A stretch of DNA of 64,000 bases from NCBI GenBank assembly GCA_965153355.1, contig OZ231126.1, positions 73,966,001-74,030,000 of the forward strand, read 5' to 3'. The position numbers were made by a program, and so were the translations under genes. Positions within the stretch are counted from its first letter, which is position 1. The number at the start of each line of letters is the position of its first letter. This DNA comes from Flaccisagitta enflata. Lineage: Eukaryota > Chaetognatha > Sagittoidea > Aphragmophora. The notes under the pieces are model-generated. The model saw only the letters and a list, made by a program, of their open reading frames with translations, searched no databases and was not told the origin of the DNA. This document shows positions 21,813 through 36,000 of the stretch, in pieces.

Positions 21813-21957
21813 TTTTTAGTCACGCGCTACGCAACTCTCTAACCCACTATGTCTGTCTGTTGATCTGTTGGTCCGTCGGTCCTTCCGTTGGTCCGTCAAC
21901 GTTCACGCTTAGAATTTTATGTGGAAGAAGTCATGTTAAATGAATTAAAGCCTTGTT
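21813..21957 (-). mobile_element. H1 element, partly decayed, minus
   Basis: Poly-T, the decayed hairpin AGTCACGCGCTACGCAACT and a GGTC/CGTC tract. AACAAGGC sits at the presumed minus-strand start near 21957. Confidence 0.5.
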
Positions 21958-22016
21958 GGTTGGTCTTGTTCTATGAGTATGACTGGCAAGACATGAAATT
22001 CGAGGCCTTAGGACAG

Positions 22017-22890
<874 letters not shown>

Positions 22891-23269
22891 CACATCCGAG
22901 GCCTCAAGGCTTCAAGAAAAAAAAGGAAAGAAAGTGTGGCATTATTTGAAAGAGAGAACAAAAAGATTAATGCCTGTGAATGGGAATAGCGATCAAGAAA
23001 TAAAGATTAGGGTTAGATAATGAAATATCTCGATCAATCTTGAGTAAATACAATGGAACACTAGCTTAGGGTTTTTTTTGATAAGTGCACTTGAGACGAA
23101 TTTTGAGTCGTTTTATTGATTTGAATATTGGAGGTTTTGAGTCTCAGAGGATCAGATGAGAATCAAATTATTCTCGTCACTCAGATGACGCGAGACAGCT
23201 GCTGTTGGTTACTTAGCATAGCTGCTCGTTGGTTACTTGGCATCGACTTGCGTTCGTCGCCGCGTCACT

Positions 23270-23412
23270 GTTGAGTTGCGTGCTACGCGACTCTATAAGT
23301 CGATCGGTCCGTCTGTCGATCGGTCCGTCCGTCACACGGACCTCCTGACTTTCAGACCTTCCTTTGGAAACACCCTCTTATAAAGTCGCTTAGCAAGCGA
23401 CTAAAAAGTGTT
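23270..23412. mobile_element. Two H1 3' ends facing outward
   Basis: The left end reads GTTGCGTGCTACGCGACTCT (a minus-strand 3' hairpin). The right end reads CTTATAAAGTCGCTTAGCAAGCGACT plus A5 (a plus-strand 3' hairpin at about 23390-23403). The middle is a CGGTCCGT tract. The 3' ends of two elements are joined through their tetranucleotide tracts with no 5' end between them. Confidence 0.6.
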
Positions 23413-23482
23413 TGATTCGCAAAAATGTTTAATAGCGTTAAAGGTCAAAGATTATTGCCAGTGTTAATCCGGTTTGAAAGTA

Positions 23483-23584
<102 letters not shown>

Positions 23585-23599
23585 CACCTATTCCCTTTC

Positions 23600-23754
23600 T
23601 TTTTAGTTGCGGACACGCAACTCTATAAGAGGCTTTGTCCGTCCGTCCGTCGGTCGGTCCGTCGGTCGGTGAGCACGAGTCGAAAAGTGTGAAAACGCGC
23701 ATTTCCGCTCCTGCCCACCCGTCCGCAACTGGTGGCCGTGTATCCGGCCTTGTT
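23600..23754 (-). mobile_element. H1 element, short complete copy, minus
   Basis: The minus-strand 5' end is AACAAGGCCGGATACACGGC, followed by CAGTTGCGGACGGGTGGGCA. The 3' hairpin is AGTTGCGTGTCCGCAACT plus A5. Nearly identical to the copies at 12440 and 4369. Confidence 0.85.
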
Positions 23755-23835
23755 TTGTCACGGCTAACAGTCAGTATCGCTGTTTTGAGAAGATTGAAAA
23801 TCTTCTTGATATCTCCCTTAACTTAGCCAGGATAA

Positions 23836-24130
<295 letters not shown>

Positions 24131-24189
24131 CTTAGACGGGCGTTTTCTTTAAGTACAAATTGTCATTGTTTTGCCGTTTGTTTTAGGGG

Positions 24190-25016
24190 CACGGCGTCCA
24201 GGAACAAACCCTAGGTCGAAAAAAATGGTCAAGACTCCTGACCTGTGGAAATCTCTTTTTTGGTGCATTAGCCACAAATTAATAGCAAAATTAAAAAAAT
24301 CTGCTTGGAAATATAGAATTGATGGATAAATAATAGCAAAAAAAGGCATTTTCAAGTAATTTCTAGATTAAAAAATGTATTCACGGCTTCTTAAAGTATG
24401 AAGAAATGTATGAAAAGTTTGGCTACAGTGGCTGCACTAACAATTTGACCTACTTCAGTTTGTTTAGAGTAATTTTTCACTTTTTATAACAAAAAAAATG
24501 CCAAAAACTATAGTAAAATAACCATTTTTCACTGTTTTTTGCAATTTTTAAACACTAATCCATCATATATTTCTTATAACTAACTGGTCTATATTCCAGT
24601 ATGTGTATCTCAATAATATTTATAGACTTTTTATAGTTTTCATGAATTTTAATAAAATATTTATAAAAATAAGCTGAAAAAAGATCAATTTGGTAGTTTG
24701 AAATAATTTTTTTTTCAGTTTTATCTTTAAAATAACCCTCTAAACTTACCAAATAGCTTAAATCATTTTTACAGCAACTATTGCCACATTTTTTAGATAT
24801 TTTTTGAACAGCTGGAAGCTACAATCTTAATTTTTGACCTAAAAAATTTATAAAAATGCTTCATTTTTGCTATCTTTAGGCTTTAAATTCAATATTTCCA
24901 AGCCAATTTTTTAATTTTTGCCATAAATTGATAGCTAATGCATTAAAAAAGACTATTTCCCATGTCAGGAGTCTTGACCATTTTTTTCGACCTATGGTTT
25001 GTTCCTGGACGCCGTG
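24190..25016. mobile_element. MITE with CACGGCGTCC termini
   Basis: Long TIR: CACGGCGTCCAGGAACAAAC and onward through GGTCAAGACTCCTGAC, mirrored at 24960-25016. Flanked by GGGG on both sides. The interior is AT-rich and non-coding, about 827 bp. Confidence 0.85.
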
Positions 25017-25147
25017 GGGGAGGATGCCACCTCTTGGCCTTGATTAATGATCCAGTACACCTGCTTAAAGTGCTTATGTTGAGGTCGCTTTGTTGTGCAC
25101 ATGCTTGTGTTGTGGTATTTTGGTCGTGCACCTTCTTGTTTATTTGT

Positions 25148-25149
<2 letters not shown>

Positions 25150-25220
<71 letters not shown>

Positions 25221-25221
25221 T

Positions 25222-25319
<98 letters not shown>

Positions 25320-25327
25320 CATCATCA

Positions 25328-25408
<81 letters not shown>

Positions 25409-25521
25409 GTCATCATCATCACCATCGTCATCGTCATCATCATCATCAACATCATTCATTATCATCCTCATCATCATCGTCATCCTCATCATCATCGTCA
25501 TCATCATCGTCATCATCATCG

Positions 25522-25595
<74 letters not shown>

Positions 25596-25609
25596 GTCAT
25601 CATCATGAT

Positions 25610-25653
<44 letters not shown>

Positions 25654-25655
25654 TA
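25150..25655. repeat. (CAT)n trinucleotide microsatellite, ~500 bp
   Basis: Almost pure ATC/CAT repeat with a few CGT and CAC variants. It produces poly-His, poly-Ser, poly-Ile, poly-Met and poly-Asp frames, which are artefacts. Confidence 0.95.
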
Positions 25656-25849
25656 TTTCAAGGCCATAGCTGGGTAACTTTTTTCGCCTTAGAATTCTTT
25701 TTTCCTGGTGTGAACCCCAATTGCGTCTACGAGAGAGGTCCTTGGCAAAGGCGTTGAAAAAAAAATTAGGTTGTTTTGCAGAGTTTTGCGATTATAACAA
25801 TCTGGACGACATTTACGCCTGTCAATATCAGGTTTTGGGATTTCTACTC

Positions 25850-26030
25850 GCATTTCTACTTCATGAGAAGCTTGTTCCGTCTTTCCGTCCGTATCTATCC
25901 ATCCATCGGTCTGTCCCCGTCCGGTAATTTGTCGATCAGAAACACTTTTTCTATAATTCTAGAATTCAAATAACTCGGGGGTTATAATTTCGTCGCAGAC
26001 GGGTGCGCAGGGGCGTACAGCTCCCTGGAA
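25850..26030. mobile_element. H1 remnants
   Basis: A CCGTCTTTCCGTCCG tract at 25876-25925. A plus-strand 5' fragment (GGGGGTTATAATTTCGTCGC, AGACGGGTGCGCAGGGGCG) follows at 25977-26016. Incomplete. The sequence to 26570 holds nothing else supported. Confidence 0.4.
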
Positions 26031-26569
26031 TCTCAGAAAAAAAAGCAAAAAAGGGAAAACAAAAGAGAAAAAAAATACTCTCTTGCAAACTGACTTCGCC
26101 TCTTGAGACTCTCGCTGTTTATTTGTAGGTTGAAGAAAATGCAAAGAAAAAAAGTAAAACAAATGGACCCCGACTAAATGACAAAAGCCACTCAGGGATA
26201 AACCTTTGTTAATGTCTTCCCAGGTAGTGGAATTTCAAGTAAACAAATCTACCACAGCCCACGGCTCCCACTGTGGGTTTAATTTCACAACTCATTGTCC
26301 CCGACAACAATTGCCTTCATGTTTACAGCTCATAGTTTTCGGGTGCAACAAAAGTTCCACTTTAAGGATCAACACCTTGATTGATGAGTGATCCGTATCT
26401 TGCTGCAACTGCACAGACGATGCAATTTAATTTCGTATCCAAGGGACATGAGGAAACTAGAGGATTTATCGCCACTTGTAGTTACCGTGAAGCCCACAAT
26501 TATACCAGTAAAGGCGGCTCTCGCCGACCGGAAAAAAATCGTATAATTGTTTTTTTTTCCAGTTCCTTC

Positions 26570-27012
26570 TCCCTCCTCATTACATTCACGTGTCTTTCTC
26601 TGTATCTCTCTGTCTCCTTCCCTTTCTCCCTCCCTCTCTCCCTCCCTTCCTCCCTACCCATCTCCCTCTCTCCCTCCCTCCCACTCTCCCTCCCTCCCTC
26701 TCTCCCTCTCTCCTTCCTTCCCTCTCTCCCTCTCTCCCTCAACCTTTCCCTCCCTCTCTCTCTACCTCCCTCTCTCTCCCCCCCTCTACTCTCCCTCCCT
26801 TTCCCTCCCCCTCCCCCACCCCCTCTCCCTTTCCTTCCTCCCTCTCCCTCGCTTCTCTCCCTCGCCCTCTCTCCTCTCCTTCTTTCTCCTCTCTCTCTCC
26901 TCCTTCCTCCTCTCCTCTCTCTCCCTCCTCTTCCTCCCTCTCCCTCTTCCTCCCTCCTCTCCCCTTTCCTCCTCTCCCTCCTCCCTCTCCCTCCCTCTCT
27001 TTCTCTCTCTGC
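26570..27012. repeat. (CCCT)n pyrimidine-rich tract
   Basis: Degenerate CCCT/CTCC repeat, strongly strand-asymmetric. No gene. Confidence 0.85.
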
Positions 27013-27399
27013 CTTTTGCTGAACCCATTTTTGTTGTTACTTAAGGCCCAAAATTGAGATCAATGAAAAATATCGATCTTTGAGAAAAATACGGAAAATG
27101 TGAAGAATTAAAAAAAGATTCAAAAATTCATAGCGCCTAAAGTATTGGTCCGACAGTGCCCTGATTTTTTCCAGAAGGTGTAAAAAAGTGCCCTCTTTCA
27201 CCCTGTACCAATTTCAACCCCAGCCACGGGCGAGCCTAGTTCTGCCCCAACTTCCCCAAATTGGCTCAAGCGAAAAAGGGAAACATTAATTCCTAACCCT
27301 GGACTCAAAAAATCGAAAAACGTTTTTCGATTTTTTTCCCAACAAGAATTGTGGGCTTACTGTGGCCTTGTGGGCGTACAGGATTACAAGAAGCACAAG

Positions 27400-27690
27400 T
27401 TCTGGTCCACAAGACATGGACCGAGACCGGCAAATGTTGCAGGAACCACAACACAAGAACCGGCGAGGGTCACAGAGACCGTAAAACGAAGACCCGCGTA
27501 GTTCATGGGGAATATAACACTAGGATTGGACAGGGTAACAAGTTTAACTTGTTAAACAAGGACCACATCAAAAGGAACAGTGGGGATCATAGGGACTGCA
27601 ACACAAGAGACGGCGAGGGTCACACGGACCACAACACAAGAACCGGCGACGGTCACATGAACCACAACACAAGAACCACAGCAACCAAAA
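27400..27690. repeat. Minisatellite on ACCACAACACAAGAACCGGC
   Basis: About 30-35-bp units (CACAACACAAGAACCGGCGA, GGGTCACAGAGACC) repeated with variation. An open plus-strand frame across it encodes a degenerate His/Asn/Thr-rich repeat. I found no splice sites or homology to support it as a gene. Confidence 0.7.
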
Positions 27691-27816
27691 CAATGTCAAG
27701 TTGAGAACCCGGCAAAAAAAGAGCCGAGTTTCTGCCTCTCTCAGGGAATACGTTTGCAAATCTGCGGGGATGAAATATTTAAGAGATTCCGAGTCCCCTT
27801 GTCATAGACAAATAAG

Positions 27817-28001
<185 letters not shown>

Positions 28002-28199
28002 CAAAACAATTCCACGCCGCTTGACTGAAACAAGGAATTCTAAAATCAAGGCCGAAGTAAGAATGATAATGCCTAGACTTTAATAAAGATGATTTGGAAG
28101 ATAATTCAAGATTAGGTGATTATTGCATATTGGTGATGAATAATATGTTGCAATTGATGGTAATGCGCTTTGATGTAAAACGTTGCCCACATACGACTT

Positions 28200-28310
28200 T
28201 TCGACCCACGGACACACCGTCTTATTAAGTCGACTGACCGACAGAAGGGTCGACAGACCAACGGACCGACTGATCAGCGTATATTGTCGCCACTGCTGTC
28301 CGGGTGGCAT
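28200..28310. mobile_element. H1 fragment
   Basis: GACACACCGTCTTATTAAGTCGAC beside a GACCGACA tract. The ends are decayed. Confidence 0.35.
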
Positions 28311-28445
28311 CATGTCTGACTAAAATCCCATTTTTTTATCAAAAAGCGCTCCATGAATGATTTTCTTCTGAATGGTTATTGAATTGCACTGACACGAGTA
28401 TGACTGCATTACTGCATTACTGCATTACATTACATTACATTACTG

Positions 28446-29093
28446 CAAAACAAGGCCGGATACACGGGACAATACGGTGCGTCGGGTTTTATTACTTCTT
28501 AGACCTATCCCTAGCTCCATCAGACCTACCCCTAGCTTTATCAGCCCTATCCCGAGCTCTATCAGACCTATCCCGAGCTCTATCAGATCTATCCCAAGCT
28601 CTATCGGACCTATCACGAGCTCTATCAGACCTATCCCCAGCTCTATCAGACCTATCCCCAGCTTTGTCAGACCTATCCCCAGACCTATCCGACCTATCAC
28701 CAGACCTATCCGACCTATCACCAGACCTACCGACCTATCACCAGACCTACCCGACCTATCCCCAGCTCTATCAGACCTAACCGTAGCTGATTATTTTAGT
28801 GAATGAAATGACGAGCTTCATCAGTGATGAACAAAATGAGTTTTCAATTGATTTCTAACATTTTTGGCGATTTTTCATTCGAGCGTGACCGACGGATGGA
28901 CGGTCGGACAGAGCCTCTTGTTGAGGTGCTATGGCGCATCTAAAAATCATCCTAGCATATTTCTGAAGCATTTTCAGTGATTTTTGCTTCTTTTAGACAT
29001 TTTCAACAGGGGTGTGACCGACCGACCGACCGACCGACCAACCGACTGACCAACAGACAGAGCCTCTTATAGAGGTGCTATGGCGCACCTAAA
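28446..29093 (+). mobile_element. H1 element with two tandem 3' ends
   Basis: The 5' end AACAAGGCCGGATACACGGG is followed by a 20-bp minisatellite. There are two successive 3' termini: hairpins AGGTGCTATGGCGCATCT (28924-28941) and AGGTGCTATGGCGCACCT (29073-29090), each followed by A5 and preceded by a GACC/GACG tract and GCCTCTT. The termini are 149 bp apart. Confidence 0.65.
28490..28785. repeat. 20-bp minisatellite (CTATCAGACCTATCCCCAGC)n
   Basis: About 14 units inside the preceding H1 element. It yields a periodic Leu/Ser/Asp frame that is not a gene. Confidence 0.9.
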
Positions 29094-29169
29094 AACCATG
29101 TCATTCACATCCTGAATGTTCCCCCAGAAAGCAGCGACGCTTGCATGTGACTGAAATATCTGAAGTGAA

Positions 29170-29367
29170 CTTTTTGAATCTATGAGAGACCTTGTCGGTC
29201 CGTCGGTCCGACCGTATGTCCGTCGGTCTGTGGACACAAGTCGAAAAGTGCGAAAATGAGCGTTTTAGATGGTTTTTGTGCATGTGTGAGGGGCATGGGG
29301 TATGGATGGGGGTTGGATGCCCCTGCCCACCCGTCCGCAACGATATTGTGACCCCGCATCACTTGTT
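29170..29367 (-). mobile_element. H1 element, GTGATGCGGGG type, minus
   Basis: The minus-strand 5' end is AACAAGTGATGCGGGGTCAC, followed by AATATCGTTGCGGACGGGTG and GGCAGGGGC. A TTTTCGCACTTTTCGACTTG block and a GACGGACC tract follow. The terminal hairpin at the left is decayed. Confidence 0.65.
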
Positions 29368-30019
29368 TTTGAAATGAAATGAATTTATTCACAACACCCT
29401 CGGGCACCTTACGGGCACATTAAGAGGTAATTCTACTGTTTGAAGTTCTTGTAAAAGGTCCAGCTGCTTGCGCGCGAAAAGGAATAGTCTAGGACCTTAG
29501 CGAAAAATCTCGGCATTTGTGGAATAAAGCGTGGAAATTTGCATACAGGGTCAGTTTTTATTGCTGAACAAGGCTGGGATGGGTACACATCAAAATTTTG
29601 AGTGTACCCATCTAAAAAATGCATTTTTTTCAAAAAAAAAAAATTCAAAACACTGCTGTTGCCAGACCAATTGACTGATCAGCATGAAATTTTAGGCGAA
29701 GTTAGATATGCCTTTTATCTACTTGCATGCAAAATTTCAGTAGAAGCAAAGATATTGCATTTTAAAGTCTAGGCCTACTTTTTGAAAAAGGGCTATGTTT
29801 CATTTTTTGGGTAAAATTTTGAATTTTTGAGCTATGAGTCTGAAGTTTTTTTTGGACATGTATGTTGACATTCTTTACCTAAAAATGAAAAATTTCCAAA
29901 AAAATTTTGCATATTTGTCATTTTTTGGCTAAAAAAACCAAAAATTGGGTTCTAAAATTTATACCCAATTTTGGAAAATGGCTTACATGGGGAAAAAATG
30001 TGAAATCTAGGTGCCCACT

Positions 30020-32130
30020 TTGGGAATAAGTTCTTAGTAAGTGTACAAACCTAATTCCAAAGTTTTGGTAGGGTACAGTAACCCAAAAAACCAAAAAAAC
30101 CTTTCAAAGTTGGCAAAAAAAGGTCTCAAAATTTTGCACTTTTGTACACCCTGGGCTATATGGCGCCGGTACGCCCAAACGACTTGAGACAGCTTTACCG
30201 AATTTGGCATACAAGTTCTCAAGGTTCAGGCGCTTCTTCATGCAAAATTTTGGATACCTGGCTGAATTTTAAGTACCGTTTTTTCCCAGAAAATGCTCAA
30301 AAAATGCTCAAAAAATCCAAAATTTGTTTTTTTTTCCATACAGGCTGTTCTATGACCATCGGGATCATGAAATTTGGCATGAACAAATATGTGCCCCACA
30401 TGAACACACATACCAAATTTCAAAAGCCTGGGTTTAATACTTTTGGAGATATTCAGTTTTGAAATTTTTCAAAATTTTGCATTTTTTGATTTTCGACGTT
30501 TTTTTGAAAAAAATGAAAAATATACTCGCCAATTTTGTCAAAATGGACTTGCTAATTCAGATGAAGTGTAACAACCTAATTCCAAAGTTTCAGAGGGGTA
30601 CGATGACCCTAAGAGGCTAAAAAAACTCTCAAAGTTGGCAAAAAAGGTCTCAAAATTTTGCATTTTTGGACACCCTGGGCTATTTGATGCCGGTACGCCC
30701 AAACGACTTAAGACAACATTACCAAATTTGGCATACAAGTTTTCAAGGTTCAGGCGCATCTTCATGTAAAATTTTGGATACCTGGCTGAAGTTTAAGTAC
30801 CGTTTTTGTCCAAAAATCGCTCAAAAAATGCTCAAAAAATCAAAAATTTGTTTTTTTTTTGCCAAATAGGCTGTTCTATGACCATTGGGATCATGATATT
30901 TGGCATGAATAAACATGTGCCCCACATGAACCCACATGCAAAATTTCAAAAGCTTGGGTTCAATAGTTTTGGAGGAATCTGATTTTAAAATTAATTCAAA
31001 AATTTATAATTTTGGTTTTTTTGACATTTTTGAAAAAAAGATCAAGAATACAATTGCCAATTTTGTGAAAATGGAAATTCCTGTTTATGGGAAGTGTACC
31101 AACCTAATTCCAAAGTTTCAGGAGGATACAATACCCCAAAAAGCCAAAAAAAACTCTCAAAATTGGCAAAAAAGGTCTCAAAATTTTGCATTTTTGGACA
31201 CTCTGGGCTATTTGGTGCCGGTACGCTCAAATGACTTGAGACAGCTTAACCAAATTTGGCATACAAGTTCTTAATGTTCAGGCGCTTCTTCATGCAAATT
31301 TTTGGATACCTGACTGAATTTTGACTATCGGTTTTTTCAAAAAAATACTCAAAAAATGATCAAAAAATCCAAAATTTGGGTTTTTTAGCCGTAAAAGCTG
31401 TTCTATGACCATCAGGATCATGAAATTTGGCATGAATAAAAATGTGCCCTACATGAACCAAAATGCAAAATTTCAAAAGCTTGGGTTTAATAGTTTTGGA
31501 GAAATTTGATTTTGAATTTTTTCTAAAATGTGTAATTTTGGATTTTTTGACATTTTTCAATATGAATTTAAAGATAGGCTTGCCAATTTTTCAAAAATGA
31601 ACTTACTAATTCATATGAAGTGTACCAACCTAATTCCAAAGTTGCTGGAGGGTACAATAACCCAAAAAGCCAGAAAAACCTTTCAAATTGGCGAAAAAAG
31701 GTCTCAAAATTTTGCATTTTTGGACAACCTGAGCTATTTGGTGCTGGTATGCCCAAACAACTTCAGTTAGCTTTATCAAATTAAGCATACAAGTTCTCAA
31801 GGTTTAGGCGTTTCTTCAGGCAGAATTTTGGATACCTGCCTCTATTTCTATTACTGTTGTTCCACAAAAAATACTCAAAAAACGCTCAAAAAATCCAAAA
31901 TATTTTTTTTTTGGCCATATCCGCTATTCTATGACCATCAGGATTATGAAATTTGGCATGATTTGATTTATACGAAGTGTACCAGCCTAATTCCAAAGTT
32001 TCTGGAGGGTATGCTAACCCAAACGGCCAGAAAAACTTTTCACAGTTGCAAAAATGGGTCTCAAAATTTGGGTCCCTCCTCCGCTCCTATTAAGATCCTG
32101 TCTGTAAAGAGACCAATAAACATGTAAAAA
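30020..32130. repeat. Left arm: four ~526-bp tandem units
   Basis: The block ATGACCATCAGGATCATGAA, followed by ATTTGGCATGA, recurs at 30352, 30878, 31405 and 31931, spaced 526, 527 and 526 bp. Each unit also contains GTACCAACCTAATTCCAAAG and CTCAAAATTTTGCATTTTTG. Confidence 0.9.
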
Positions 32131-34010
32131 TGGGTCCCAAAATCATATGGATTTACTTTTTTTGGCCAAGCCAACTAACTAAATTACAATGAGCAAGTTT
32201 AGATAACTATCCATATCATACAGAGTACAAAAAAAGAAGTCACCATCCAAAGCTATGTGCAATATACAGTTTTGTTGATAGCTATCTCAGGAAGTTTACT
32301 CAATTTCAAAAGAAGAAAAGTACATCTACTTTCATCAAGCTCTAATCAATATCTTAGCATTCTTGCAATCACGAAGACACACAGAAGTAGAAACATAGAG
32401 ACACAGAGACACAGTGACACAGAGACAGAGAGGCACAGAGACACAGAAACACAGAAACACAGAGACAAAGAAACACAGAGAAAAAAAGACACAAAGTCTA
32501 AATGGAACAAAGATACAAATACTCAAAGACACAGAAGCACAAAGACACAAAAACATTAAGACTGTTTCAAAAGATATAAAGCATAACCAGTTATCAAATT
32601 CAGTAGCAAAAACTTTCCAGCATAAAAGCACAAAAAGCTCATATTTCACTAGCCCAGTGAGATGAAATTTTATATGAAACATCCACTTTCAGCAAAATAC
32701 CGTTACAAATCTCAATCAACCTACTTTAAGAAAGGGGCTGTTTTTTTATGACAAAGGATGATTGTAAAAATTTTTAGTCAGACCAAATACCAAAAAAATG
32801 TTTCCATGTCTATCGCTATACTAATTTGAATAATAAAACTTTTTTTGTTAAGATAACGGGTGGTTTTTGAAAAGGTAGTTTTTAACTTTTTAGATATCAT
32901 TTTAAAATTTCTTTTAAGTAAAAAATTTTTTTTTTGCTCATATGATCGTGTTCTACATGATCTATTATGAACATTTTTCAGGAGGATCAATATTTTCATT
33001 TTATCTTTAAAAAACTGAATTGAATTAGGGACCACTTAAAAATTTTTGCTGAAATTTGATTAGAAATTAATGATTTTCACAAAATTTACTTTTGAATAAA
33101 GATAGTTGAACAAAAGTAGGTCTTAGGAAACTGTAAAAACCAAGACTTTTTAACTAAAAAACAAAATGCACATCCATAACACTAATAATAACTAATTATC
33201 ACTTTTAGTTATAAACAAGCAATAATGCTCAGAAAAGATTATTTTGGTTTATCTTACATGATTTGAATTTGTATATTCTAATATTATATACAAATTCAGA
33301 GATTCATCATTTCAAATATTCACATAATAAGCAGTTACAGACAGTTTTTCTTTTATTCAGATACAGAGCTACCTTTTTTATGTCCACCAGGTAGAAGTAA
33401 GAAATAAACATTTGTATCGAAGTGGGACTTATGCTTCAACTTAAGATGGTAGTTTCTCCCATTCCCGTCACACCAACAACTCAATCCTTCAAGACACCGG
33501 CCCCCTTAACCCCTGGGGGTCGCTTATAGTCTACTCCTTGATCTCTTCCGCGATCACGGCTTCGCAACATGTGGAACAAAACCACAATAAAAAATATTTC
33601 CCTTTCCGTAGCTCCATCGGTGCTCTATCATTTGCTGATAATCATTGAATCTTTTTTTTTGAACACTGACCCATTGAAAATAAAGTTTATGTACGTTGCA
33701 ACTTATCAGCAAATTGGCGTCGTTATTTATTTGTTTTTTTTTTTCAATGAATTGACCATTCTATGTTTTTTTTTTAATCAGTCACTTGACTGTATCTTGA
33801 TTGTATTTGTTAATTTATTAAACTGTATATTTTATGAGAAGTTATGATGAATTCAGTTGTGGTGAATCTGTATCTTGTTTTAACCATGTTATGAAATAGT
33901 TAAAAAAAGGGATAAGATTATTCAGTTAGTCAAGCCAAATTTGAGGGCAAACTTAGTCATTTTGTAGCTAAATACGCATGCTTGTTCTAATTGTTTATAT
34001 GGCCTAGCCC
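32131..34010. other. Central spacer of the foldback element
   Basis: Non-palindromic core of about 1.9 kb. It holds an ACACAGAGAC-type 8-bp array (32378-32570) and is otherwise AT-rich. No transposase or other protein is recognisable. The GC-richer patch near 33460-33560 does not fold into a tRNA that I can identify. Confidence 0.6.
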
Positions 34011-36000
34011 AAGACTATTGCACCTATAATTCAAAACTTTACATGTGGGTTCATGTGGGGCACATGTTTATTCATGCCAAATTTCATGATCCTGATGGTC
34101 ATAGAATAGCGGAAATGGCAAAAAAAACCATATATTGGATTTTTTTAGCGTTTTTTGAGTATTTTTTGTGGAAAAACAGTAATAAAAATTGAGGCAGGTA
34201 TCCAAAATTCTGCCTGAAGAAACGCCTAAATCTTGAGAACTTGTATGCTAAATTTGGTAAAGCTCACTGAAGTTGTTTGGGCATACCTGCACCAAATAGC
34301 CCAGGTTGTCCAAAAATACAAAATTTTGAGACCTTTTTTTGCCAACTTTGAAAGGTTTTTCTGGCTTTTTGGGTTATTGTACCCTCCTGAAACTTTGGAA
34401 TTAGGTTGGTACACTTCATGTGAATTAGTAAGTTCATTTTTGAAAAATTGGCAAGCCTATTTTTGAATTCATATTGAAAAATGTCAAAAAATCCAAAATT
34501 ACACATTTTTGAAAAAAATTCAAAATCAAATTTCTCCAAAACTACTAAACCCAAGCTTTTGAAATTTTGCATGTGAGTTTATGTGGGGCACATGTTTATT
34601 CATGCCAAATTTCATGATCCTGATGGTCATAAAACAGCCTATACGGCTAAAAAAAACAAATTTTGGATTTTTTGAGCGTTTATTGAGCATTTTTTGGAAA
34701 AAACCAATAGTCAAAATTCAGTCAGGTATCCAAAATTTTGCATGAAGAAGCACCTAAACATTGAGAACTTGTATGCCAAATTTGGTTAGGCTGTCTCAAG
34801 TCATTTGGGCGTACCAGCACCAAATAGCCCAAGGTGTCCAAAAATGCAAAATTTTGAGACCTTTTTTGCCAACTTTGAGAGTTTTTTTTGGCTTTTTGGG
34901 TTATTGTACCCTCCTGAAACTTTGGAATTAGGTTGGTACACTTCATGTTAGTAGGAAATTCCATTTTCACAAAATTGGCAATTTTATTTTTGATTTGTTT
35001 TTCAAAAAGGTCAAAAAATCTAAAATTACAAATTTTTGAAAAAATTTCAAAATCAAATTTCTCTAAAACTGTTAAACCCAAGCTTTTGAAATTTTACATG
35101 TGGGTTCATGTGGGGCACATGTTTATTCATGCCAAATTTCATGATCCTGATAGTCATAGAACAGCCTATATGGCCAAAAAACCTAAATTTTGGATTTTTA
35201 GAGTTATTTTTTAGCATTTTTTTGAAAAAAATAGTAGTTGAAATTGAGTCAGATATCCAAAATTTTGCATGAAGAAGCGCATGAGTCTTGAGAGCTTGTA
35301 TACTAAATTTGGTTTAGCTAACTAAAGCCATTTGGCCGTAGCGTTACCAAATATCCCAGGGTGTCCAAAAATGCAAAATTTTAGGACCTTCTTTTCCAAC
35401 TTTGAAACATTTTTTAGCCTCTTAGGGTCATCGTACCCCTCTGAAACTTTGGAATTAGGTTGTTACTTTTTATATGAATTAGCAAGTCCATTTTGACAAA
35501 ATTGGCAAGCACATTTTTCATTTTTTTCAAAAAAACGTCAAAAATCAAAAAATGCAAAATTTTGAAAAATTTTAAACCTGAATATCTCCAAAAGTATTAA
35601 ACCCAGGCTTTTGAAATTTGATATGTGTGTTCATGTGGGGCACATGTTTATTCATGCCAAATTTCATGATCCTGATGGTCATAGAACAGCCTATATGGAA
35701 AAAAAAACAAATTTTGGATTTTTTGAGCATTTTTTGAGCATTTTTTTTTAAAAATGGTACTTAGAATTCAGGCAGGTATCCAAAATTTGGCATGAAGAAG
35801 CGCCTGAACCTTAAGAACTTGTATGCCAAATTTGGTAAAGCTGTCTCAAGTTGTTTAGGCATACCGGCGCCATAAAGCCCAGGGTGTCCAAAAGTGCAAA
35901 ATTTTGAGACCTTTTTTTGTCAACTTTGAAAGGTTTTTTTGGCTGTTTGGGTTATTGTAACCTCCTGAAACTTTGGAATTAGGTTTGTACAGTTACTAAG
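34011..36000. repeat. Right arm: four ~526-bp tandem units
   Basis: TCATGCCAAATTTCATGATC plus CTGATGGTCATAGAA recurs with its GTCAT at about 34099, 34626, 35153 and 35679 (spacing 527, 527, 526). It is the inverse of the left-arm units. Confidence 0.9.

Noticed and set aside
25095-25757. Poly-His, poly-Ser, poly-Ile, poly-Asp and poly-Met frames
   Set aside because: All come from (CAT)n; every frame of this trinucleotide repeat is open.
27351-27704. 117-codon frame with NHNTRTGEGH-type repeats
   Set aside because: The periodicity is that of the DNA minisatellite, there are no splice sites or flanking coding sequence, and units drift without codon bias.
33460-33560. GC-richer patch in the foldback core as a possible tRNA
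   Set aside because: No clear A and B boxes or cloverleaf with a plausible anticodon arm.
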